Positions 42,408 to 50,299 of a DNA stretch of 64,000 nucleotides are shown piece by piece. The notes under the pieces are model-generated. The model worked only from the letters and a program-made list of their open reading frames with translations. It was not told the origin of the DNA and did no database searches. The stretch lies in assembly GCA_964035575.1 (NCBI GenBank), contig OZ037888.1:310001-374000 (forward strand), written 5' to 3'. The translations under genes were made by a program, and so were the position numbers. How positions within the stretch are numbered: the first letter of the stretch is position 1; each line of letters opens with the position of its first letter. The DNA comes from Rhynchopus sp. YZ270_cl-10. Lineage: Eukaryota > Euglenozoa > Diplonemea > Diplonemida > Diplonemidae.

Positions 42408-42449
42408 CCTATAAAGATGAACCTAAGCCTCTCGTTTGTTTAGTCACTC
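42408..42449. repeat. H1 hairpin repeat
   Basis: AAGATGAACCTAAGCCTCTC then GTTTGTTTAGTCACT. Truncated right arm. Confidence 0.5.
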
Positions 42450-43365
42450 GGCCGACTCCGCTCTTGGGGAGGGGGCGCTTTGTGTCTATTATTGCAGGGG
42501 GGAAACCCTATTAAGGTTTGAAATGGGACAAATACACGACAAGTCATTTACTTCAACGTCGTGTACGGCAGAGAGAAGGGGGTAGGGTAGGTGGGATAGG
42601 TGGGATATGTAATGAAGGTGTGATGATCTGCATGCAGAGTGCCCTGAGAGTTGTGCAAATGACCAGATTTAAAAAAAAATTCGGCAAAAAAAAAGGGGGC
42701 ATGAGCTTTTCTTGACAGTATCTCTTATCTCGAACTGATAAGAAAGGGAAAAAAGAGAAAAAGAAAAGACAGCACCACTCCCTACTCGGAACCCTGGTCT
42801 GTCTTTTTTGCTAATTTTATTTGCACATATTGTGCGTACGTATTGAACACTAAAATAAACACGCAGCAATGATTTTTTTTTTTTTTTTTACTTTTTTTTT
42901 TTTTGAGTTATTTTTCGTTCATTTTCTCTTAGAAGGCTTGCTCCCTGCGTGTATTGTGCGCTTTTTTTATTATCTTTATATTATTACTGCTATGCGTGAA
43001 GAGGTTTTCCGCGAAGCAGCAAGACCGACTCTGGTGCACAATGTCACCACCCGCACGTACCAACCTTGTTTGAGTGCTTAATCGACCATTTCATGCTGTA
43101 GTAAACAAAAGAGGGGTTGGACAAAACATTTCAACAAAAAACAAAACAAAACAAAAAAATGAGTAGACAGTAAGGTGTCCTGACACATGCTTTTTTTTGA
43201 AAAGGGGGTTCTCATGAAAAGCGCTTTAGGGTGCCGCTCACTATTTACCACAATAACGGATTTTAATTTATTCATTCCCGACGTGTACACTACACTTTGC
43301 TAGGTACTACTCTTGCCATACGATGCTGGCTACATCGTAGGGAAAGAGAGTGGTCAGCAACAAAG

Positions 43366-43410
43366 GTTTTATAAGATGGCCCCTAAGCCTTCGACTGCTT
43401 CGTCGTCTTG
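43366..43410. repeat. H1 hairpin repeat
   Basis: TAAGATGGCCCCTAAGCCTT, then CGACTGCTTCGTCGTCTT. Lies just beyond the CPSF73 3' end. Confidence 0.5.
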
Positions 43411-43433
43411 ATCACAATCGCTGTCGCACCACA

Positions 43434-43490
43434 TCAGTTCAAAACAAAAGTTTGCTTGAAATACAAAGCCCTCTCATGGCAGTGTACCTA
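43434..43490. repeat. H4 repeat fragment at the CPSF73 3' end
   Basis: AAATACAAAGCCCTCTCATG then GCAGTGTACCT matches the start of the longer H4 copies. Read on the minus strand it would supply the last exon of CPSF73 if the second putative intron is removed. Confidence 0.55.
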
Positions 43491-43556
43491 AAAATGACTC
43501 AAAAAAATGCACAGGGTTAACAATAAGTTACCAAAAAAAAAAAAACGAAACCATAC
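43488..43556 (-). other. probable CPSF73 intron 2 (69 bp)
   Basis: Donor GTATGG at 43556, pyrimidine-rich middle, acceptor TCATTTTTAG ending 43488. Splicing would join KRRKVEE in phase 0 to an 18-codon tail (including stop) from an H4 repeat. Without splicing the frame reads a hydrophobic 22-residue tail, less typical of the family. Confidence 0.5.
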
Positions 43557-46119
43557 CTCCTCAACCTTTCGCCGCTTGTGGCTGTGCTCTTCTGTCGCCC
43601 CGTGGTCCCCACATCCACACCATCCGAACCCTTCGGGGAGGGGGTACAGCGCAAGGAAGGACCTGTAGAGCACAGTCTCGACACGCTGCTTCTCTTGTGC
43701 AGATGCGCATTCGACGATGAAGGGTGTGGTCACCTTGACAGGCATGCCGTTGACCTCGAAGGTGAACTGCTTTGTGCTGACGTCCAGATGCACCCCAAGG
43801 AAGTGCTGTGAGGGGGTGAGATGAGATTCATTTAAAAAAATCTTTTTTGAATGATTTTGCTGCTTTAATCCATGCTCTCTGAAAGATAACTACGCTCACT
43901 ATTTTTTGAGTATACTTCGCACAACTGAAACATATTCGTTTCGTGCAATACTCTAAAGATTTTTTTTTTTGTCGACAATCGCCTGGTTTGGGGACCCTAG
44001 GCATACCTAGAAAGCGAATATGATATTCGGCCTATATTCGGATCCAAAATTCTTGGGCCATATTCGGCCTATATTCGGATCCGAATATAGGCCGAATATG
44101 CATATTCGGATCCGTATGTAGGGCGAATATCATATTCGCTTTCTAGGTATGCCTAGGGGGAGGCTCTTTTTGGGGGATAGAAAGGTTTTCCCTCCCACGA
44201 AATCATACCTGGCCGAGCATTTTGTGGAGGCATCTCAGTCTGAATGCGTCGTCGGAAACCTCTTGCGGGACCTTCTGTGAAGTGCCGTGCGCGAGAGTGA
44301 TCAACGCAAGACAGCATGAGTCCGCGATGATGTCGCTGTACCGTGTTGCCTCCCAGGTCACCAGGGCAGTCGTCGTCTCGACACCCTCAATGGTAGCGTG
44401 CTCAATGCAGATCGAGATCTTCCTCCCCACAAGCAGGTACTCCCCCTCACCCGCCCCAGTCTCTTCCACAACCTCCGGCGGTTTGTCCACCAGGCTCACC
44501 CCCTCGAAGTACGTACCAAGGTGCTCTTTGATGTCTGACGCCGGGTAATACCTCGTAAGGGGAACGTAGACAGACTGTGAGATGCGGGATACCGGAAGCT
44601 CTGTGAAGGTTGAGATGTCCTTGGGGTGCAGAAGCGTTCGTGTGTCGTCCTTCGACACCACCATGACCCCCGAGATGTCCCCAAGCTGGTGGTTGTCGCG
44701 CGCAACCTGCGCCGCATCTCCGACCACCCTGCAGAGCAGCTGAGGGGTGACAGAGATGGAGATTTTGTTCCCGTTGTCTGGTGTGTAGCAGGTTAGGTAG
44801 GGCATATCCTTTGGAAGACGTTCGCTGAGGCGTTGCATTTGGAGGGCATCACCGTGGACGAGCACGGCATGCTTGGTGCCGATAGCACGAACAAATTCAC
44901 GGGTTTGTTCGAAATCGGAGTGTGCGCTGAAAGAGACGGTATGGATGGAGCAGCGGAGGGGGACGACCTTTCCGGACTGACGTTGGAATTCACGCGGGTT
45001 TGATTGGATGTTCCGTGCGTTGGTTCCCTCCACGCAGTACCCGGAGATGACAACACCGTTGCGCTCATCGGGGCACCATTTCTCGAAGAGCTCGAGGGAG
45101 AGCCCCGACTGCAGCATACCAGGGCTGGCCATGACCACAGAGGGCCCGTTGTCGTCGAAGGAGTGGAGGTCCTTTAGGAGTGTGATGTGCTGGAAGACGA
45201 AGGGGTTCTTTTTGTGCTTGAGGACGTCGTACTGCTCGCGGACCTGGTCGTTCATGAGGTTGATGTACGACTCGAAGACAGTGTTGCACTTCTTTGCGAG
45301 AGACGAGGCGTAGTATATAGGGATGTTTTGCACCTCCTTGTGGTTGGCCCAGTATTCATCGAGAATGAGAAGCAACTCCTGGGCACGCCCGATGGCGAAG
45401 ACAGGAAGGAGACAGCGTCCCCCACGCAGCACAATGTCGGTCACCCATTTGCAGAATTTCTGTTCACGTTCCTCACGCTTGTCATGCACGTTGATACCGT
45501 AGGTGCTCTCAACAATGAGGATATCAGGGCTCACCAAAGGCGTTTCTGCACCCAAAAGATGACGGTCCGCCTCACGCGAGAAGTCTCCTGTGTACAAAAT
45601 GCGGACCCCAGAAATTTCAATCATCCACATCCCCGCACCGAGAACGTGCCCTGCATTGTAGGCATGGTACCGGATCCCGTTGTGCTGTCCCTCTTGGTGG
45701 TAGTCTAGCGTTTCGATGCGTTCCAGCGCGTCCTCAAGACTCTGCTCTGTGCACAGCTTATGTGCCCCCGAGGAAGTTACCCGCATGAAGTCCTGCATCA
45801 CCATGCGGAAGATCTTCCTCGTAGGATGTGTCATCACAACCTTACCATCAAACTTTGTTTCCTGGATCAAGAACGGAACGGACCCGCAGTGATCTAAATG
45901 AAAGTGTGTAATCAAACACAGATCTACCTTCGCCATATCCACAGCATCAAAGAACGGCAAGCTGTCGAGCCCCGACTTTGCCGGGTGGATCCCGCAGTCA
46001 AAGAGCACCTGCTTGTCACGGAACTTCACAAGAACCGCAGACCGTCCGACCTCCTTCCCGCTCCCCAAAGGGATCACCTCCACCTGCTCCCCCTCAGCGC
46101 CGATGACTTCGACCGGCAT
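43488..46119 (-). CDS. CPSF3: CPSF73-type mRNA 3'-end endonuclease (spliced)
   Basis: Exon 1 46119-44209 (637 codons) and exon 2 43805-43557 (83 codons) join in phase 0 (..KMLGQ / HFLGVHLDVSTKQF). A second intron (43556-43488) is likely, with a short last exon ending near 43434; if it is retained the frame stops at 43488. The metallo-beta-lactamase core has HFHLDH at residues 72-77, H158 (NAGHVLG) and D179 (TGDF). The beta-CASP part has ESTYG (E204), PVFAIGRAQELL, SAHSDF and VLVHGD. These zinc ligands are intact, so the enzyme should cut pre-mRNA before polyadenylation. Length matches the family (human 684 aa). The 39-base leader follows the acceptor ending at 46159. The nuclear-type basic run HKRRK is near the end. 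Confidence 0.95.
43806..44208 (-). other. CPSF73 intron 1 (403 bp)
   Basis: Donor GTATGA at 44208, acceptor CACCCCCTCACAG ending 43806. The frame is stopped immediately inside the intron and resumes exactly on the family-like sequence LDVSTKQFTFEVNG after removal. A fold-back element occupies 43995-44158 within it. Confidence 0.85.
43995..44158. mobile_element. fold-back element inside CPSF73 intron 1
   Basis: Perfect ~35-bp terminal inverted repeats (CCCTAGGCATACCTAGAAAG at the left, mirrored at the right) with inner ATATTCGGCCTATATTCGGA repeats in both orientations. 164 bp. Probably a mobile hairpin element tolerated because splicing removes it. Confidence 0.75.
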
Positions 46120-46158
46120 TGTGTTAGATTTTTTTTTTTTTGACTTTTTGGGTGTACT

Positions 46159-46174
46159 CTGAAGGGAAATGAAA
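46159..46174 (-). promoter_or_regulatory. splice acceptor upstream of CPSF73
   Basis: Minus-strand CTTTCATTTCCCTTCAG ends in AG 39 bases before ATG 46119; no ATG lies between. Confidence 0.7.
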
Positions 46175-46216
46175 GAAGGTAGTTATGCAGGCACGCAAAA
46201 AGCATTGGGAGGGAAG

Positions 46217-46262
46217 CACAGCAGAGAATAAGACTCGGGGACCCGGCTTATTCTCTGCTGTG
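46217..46262. repeat. perfect short hairpin upstream of CPSF73
   Basis: CACAGCAGAGAATAAG and CTTATTCTCTGCTGTG are perfect 16-bp arms around a 14-base loop. It sits 60 bases upstream of the acceptor in the transcribed spacer. Confidence 0.65.
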
Positions 46263-47430
46263 GAGGGAGGGAGGGAGAAATCAAAAAAAAGGGAAAGGAC
46301 TTTTTTTCTTCTAATTTGGAAGGGAGGGGGTGATGCGGTAGGGGGTTATTCTATTGGGGGTGGGGGTAGAAGAAAAGGGGGTGTGTGAGGTGCAGTCGTA
46401 TCTCTTCGCTAAGAACAGTGAAGACATGCACAACATACACCCCCTTCATTTCAGTTTCTCTAACATCGACAATGCATGTCAAAAAAAATTAAAAAAAATA
46501 GTTGAAACGGGATAAAACGCAGCACGGTCGAGCTCATGTAAAAAATAAAAAAAAATTATAAAAAAGAACCTTGTACCATGAATGTGCCTCTCAAACACAC
46601 ACATCTAAAAGGTTCACAGTGCACTGTCTCTGTGCGCAATATTAATATTCTCTTCTACAAATCTATGAATTAAAAAAGAGAGGGAAAAAAAGATCAGGTT
46701 TTTTGTTTGTGCGCTCAAAGCTGGAAAACAAAAAAAAAAAAAAGAGTTTTATGTGCGATGAACGCTTCTCGCGTACACACATATTTTGCGCTCTTTCTTT
46801 TACCTTTATCCCCTTATGATTTACGTTTATGGAATACCAGTATCCTCCTCCCCTCATCTACCTTCTACACCACACCACGCTGGATGATAGGGGTCACATG
46901 ATGGAATTTACCGGTTCACATGATAAAATTCTATCATGTGACCTCATCCAGCGTGGCGCAAATCACTGACTATGGATGGGCTACGTTTGAACACCATCCA
47001 TTTTTCAGCATAGCCTTCATTCATTGTAGCTACGTTGATACAACACTCATCTTTCTTTTGTAGAATAGAAACAACCCTCAAGGAAGGATCCAGTACAACA
47101 AAATTTGCCAAAAAAAAAAGGCTAATGAATTTCCAAAGGTATAAAGATGCAGATCATCCTCAATACAATCGTATTTTTTTAAAGACAACCCTATTTTTTT
47201 TTGATAATCTATTGGTTTTAGTGTAGCTTCCGCCAGACAGTCTGTTCACTATCCAGAAAACCCACTCATTTTTTCCCCCCCTAATCCAAGTAATCCAAGA
47301 AGCATCAGAGGGGCAAGCACCCTCCTTTATAGCGTTTTTGAAAATCACAAAATACCGGAGTTTTTTTAAAAACCCCTCTTCTTATCTCTCTGTAATGTGG
47401 TTACCTCTACCTTTCACCTTTTTTTCTTCT
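46263..47430. other. intergenic spacer with hairpins
   Basis: No gene. Holds H2 copies (46573-46616 and a diverged one near 46750), a fold-back (46875-46956) and an H6-like copy (47201-47253). Confidence 0.5.
46875..46956. repeat. 82-bp fold-back element
   Basis: CCACGCTGGATGA at the left pairs with TCATCCAGCGTGG at the right; inside, GTCACATGAT pairs with ATCATGTGAC. Hairpin mini-element. Confidence 0.6.
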
Positions 47431-47524
47431 TTTGAAAACTTGGAAAAATCACGTGTCGCAACAGAATATATACGCCACGCCCACCCTCCGCCCAGCTTAC
47501 TTCCATTTCGCGGTCTACGTTGAG
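47431..47524. repeat. dispersed ~95-bp repeat, copy 2
   Basis: Matches 3213-3308 over its whole length with a few changes. It begins 34 bases beyond the stop codon of the gene at 47559. Confidence 0.65.
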
Positions 47525-47558
47525 TTCTTTTATTTCTTCTCGTTTTTTAAAAGCGGTA

Positions 47559-48380
47559 CTACATTCTTCTGATGAAAGTGTCGACAGCGGATTGGAGTAG
47601 AGCTGTTTGTTGGCGAACGCTTTCGACTCCTCGGCTGGTTGGAATTCCGCATGCACTTGGAGAACTTGCGGTCATCTCCGCAAGCCTGTTCACCGCAGCC
47701 AACCTCTCTGTGAAGTATGCATGCTGTGCGTCTGGGTCTTTGTTCGTTTGCATGCAACGTACCGCCATCGCGCCGAAGGAGGACAGTGTTGCCTCCTTTA
47801 CATCCCCTTCCACTGCCAGCTCCATCTCAATCTCCGAGAAAATCGCGTCCATTGCCTCCGGAAACTCACTTCCTCTATACGACCCAGTCTTGGACCTTGC
47901 TGTGTCCCACTCTTTCAAAACCGCGTCAATCTTTGTCGGAGACAACTCAGTGTTGACAGACGGGGTGGCTGGGGTGGCTGGGGTAGGGGTAACCGGGAGA
48001 GGGGTTGCGCCGTCATCCTTCTCCAACGCAGGGGTGCGTTGCTGTGGGGTAGCGGGGGTCGGGGTGTGCTCTTCTGTGGGGTGGGTCTGTTGTGTGTCCC
48101 CCCCTTCTTCCTCCTCGTCAGACTCGATGATGTCATGTATGGCGGTGATTGGAGTAGTAGGGATAGCGCTGGTGTCCTTCCTTGCAGGGGAGGAGAGCTG
48201 AGGTGGGGCTGTGGAGGCGTCAGTGGTGGTGGTGGTCGGTTGCGTCTCCTGTGTGTTGTCGGCGACAGCTGCAGGGCCCATCATGGTGTCCAATGTGTCC
48301 TCCACCTCATCAACAATATCTCCGATAGCGGTGCTCACAACAGAAACCGCTGCATTAACCTGGCTGCCCCACCACTCCAT
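47559..48380 (-). CDS. uncharacterised 273-aa acidic protein
   Basis: ATG at 48380 lies 36 bases after the acceptor TAATCCCTCTCAG (ending 48417). The amino terminus (MEWWGSQVNAAVSVVSTAIG) could form an amphipathic membrane-binding helix. Residues ~40-140 are low-complexity Thr/Pro with an acidic patch (SDEEEEGGD). The last 130 residues are a helical domain (KIDAVLKEWDTARSKTGSYR, FTERLAAVNRLAEM). No known catalytic motif; family not recognised. A very long octanucleotide array lies directly upstream of the acceptor. Confidence 0.75.
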   Translation of the reverse strand: MEWWGSQVNAAVSVVSTAIGDIVDEVEDTLDTMMGPAAVADNTQETQPTTTTTDASTAPPQLSSPARKDTSAIPTTPITAIHDIIESDEEEEGGDTQQTHPTEEHTPTPATPQQRTPALEKDDGATPLPVTPTPATPATPSVNTELSPTKIDAVLKEWDTARSKTGSYRGSEFPEAMDAIFSEIEMELAVEGDVKEATLSSFGAMAVRCMQTNKDPDAQHAYFTERLAAVNRLAEMTASSPSACGIPTSRGVESVRQQTALLQSAVDTFIRRM

Positions 48381-48416
48381 TGTTTTTTTGGGGAAAGAAG
48401 AAAAAAAAGAGAAAGC

Positions 48417-48430
48417 CTGAGAGGGATTAG
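48417..48430 (-). promoter_or_regulatory. splice acceptor next to the octamer array
   Basis: Minus-strand CTAATCCCTCTCAG ends 36 bases before ATG 48380. It appears to be a modified last unit of the adjacent (CTAATCCT)n array. Confidence 0.6.
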
Positions 48431-49113
48431 ATTAGAGGATTAGAGGATTAGAGGATTAGAGGATTAGAGGATTAGAGGATTAGAGGATTAGAGGATTAGA
48501 GGATTAGAGGATTAGAGGATTAGAGGATTAGAGGATTAGAGGATTAGAGGATTAGAGGATTAGAGGATTAGAGGATTAGAGGATTAGAGGATTAGAGGAT
48601 TAGAGGATTAGAGGATTAGAGGATTAGAGGATTAGAGGATTAGAGGATTAGAGGATTAGAGGATTAGAGGATTAGAGGATTAGAGGATTAGAGGATTAGA
48701 GGATTAGAGGATTAGAGGATTAGAGGATTAGAGGATTAGAGGATTAGAGGATTAGAGGATTAGAGGATTAGAGGATTAGAGGATTAGAGGATTAGAGGAT
48801 TAGAGGATTAGAGGATTAGAGGATTAGAGGATTAGAGGATTAGAGGATTAGAGGATTAGAGGATTAGAGGATTAGAGGATTAGAGGATTAGAGGATTAGA
48901 GGATTAGAGGATTAGAGGATTAGAGGATTAGAGGATTAGAGGATTAGAGGATTAGAGGATTAGAGGATTAGAGGATTAGAGGATTAGAGGATTAGAGGAT
49001 TAGAGGATTAGAGGATTAGAGGATTAGAGGATTAGAGGATTAGAGGATTAGAGGATTAGAGGATTAGAGGATTAGAGGATTAGAGGATTAGAGGATTAGA
49101 GGATTAGAGGATT
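48431..49113. repeat. (GAGGATTA)n octanucleotide satellite, ~85 copies
   Basis: 683 bp of essentially perfect 8-bp units. On the gene strand it reads (CTAATCCT)n, pyrimidine-rich with a branch-site-like CTAAT in every unit, and runs straight into the splice acceptor of the downstream gene. Confidence 0.97.
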
Positions 49114-49144
49114 GGGAGAGAGGAGGATTGGAGGGGTTAAAAAA

Positions 49145-49188
49145 ATGAAGTTGAGGTACTGCAAACACCTCTGGGATTCCGGTATTGA
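49145..49188. repeat. H3 hairpin repeat (diverged)
   Basis: ATGAAGTTGAGGTACTGCAA then ACACCTCTGGGATTCCGGTATTGA. Confidence 0.5.
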
Positions 49189-50299
49189 CATTAAAAAAGA
49201 AGGACGAAAAATATTAGGTGTAATTCTCCCCGTATGAAGAAGAAGCACCTGAGCGGGTCTCAACATCGTGAGTACGACAGTCAAAGGTAGGAAGAGAAGC
49301 GGAAGAAGCATATCGCTGCGGGGTACTCAGTAGTTTGACAGCCCCCCCCCCCCGTGACGCGAAGCCCCCCCCCCGTCCTCGCGTGGAGAGCTCGGGAGAG
49401 GGGGTGATGAATTTCTTTGGGGGGAAAAGAGCGTGAAACCGGAACTGTATGGAGCAGGAAAGTTGGAGAGGGTTTGGGAGAAGGGGGGGTAGTGTCCTTT
49501 TTTAAAAGAAAATTATTTTAGAACCCTCATCGGAACGCAGCCCATTTTGCTTTATTTGAAGAAAAGACAAATAAAAAAAGAGCCACAATTCGTATTTGAT
49601 GGGGTTGCGGGGGGAGGGAGGGGTTGGCTTTACCTGATACCAAAAAATGGAGATGAACCTGGGAATCTGGTTACACAATGGTGTAAGTAAATGACTTAGT
49701 TTGTGGCTTTCCTGCTGGCTTACAACAGTGTCACCACCAAACAAGCAATTTACTTCACTGTCGTGTAGTTACCAAGGATGGGGGAAAAAGGGTGGGGGAT
49801 GTTTGAAGCAAGACGGGGCGATTAGGAGCACTGCCACCAAAACCAATACGAATTTAAGTCTCGCACTAAAGAGATGGTTAGTAGCGATCATCAGAGCGCC
49901 TTCGACAGACAAAAACAGGGGGGGCAGAAGAGAGGGATACCCTTCACGTAACAACCCTAACAGGATGTGTCATGTGAAGGGTACTATTGGAGAGATGGCC
50001 GAGAACAGATGCAAGAAATTTGCTTTTTTTTTTTAGTAAAAATAAAATTGAAAAATGTGCTAAAAACGCATCTCAAGTTAAAATGCGCACCAATGAGGGC
50101 CTATATGGGTCCTTTTTGCTGAGCAAATTGTTACAAAAAGAGATACAATTAGTTTTAAGTGTAATGCCAAAAGATGTTGGCAGAAAGAACGGCTGTAAAT
50201 AGATATTAAGGGGGGTGGGAAAGGGAGAAAAGAGAAGAGAAAAAAGAAAGGTAAATGGGATACGTAAAAGGGGGGGGGGGGGGGGTCACCTGGCACGGC
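49189..50299. other. intergenic spacer
   Basis: No gene. Contains C-runs (49343-49372), a fold-back repeat at 49685-49768 and a G-run at 50271-50285. Confidence 0.5.
49685..49768. repeat. fold-back repeat, related to 58694-58762
   Basis: AAGTAAATGACTTAGTTTGTGG pairs with CCACCAAACAAGCAATTTACTT; the right flank CACTGTCGTGTAG also recurs near 58775 and 42550. A small inverted-repeat family. Confidence 0.5.

Larger units (their letters stand above)
38363..43433. other. gene-free region with repeats
   Basis: No gene supported. It holds an H1 copy (39051-39083), a CA run (39238-39262), a GTCC-hairpin repeat (39263-39345), a dispersed repeat (39871-39925), an H3 copy (40591-40635), an octanucleotide array (40753-40930), H2 (42148-42220), H1 copies (42408-42449, 43366-43410) and poly-T runs. 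The C-rich stretch 39850-41500 gives long but unconvincing frames on both strands. Confidence 0.5.

Noticed and set aside
48431-49113. Telomere-like repeat or CRISPR array
   Set aside because: GAGGATTA is not a known telomere unit and there are no spacers; it is a plain octanucleotide satellite.
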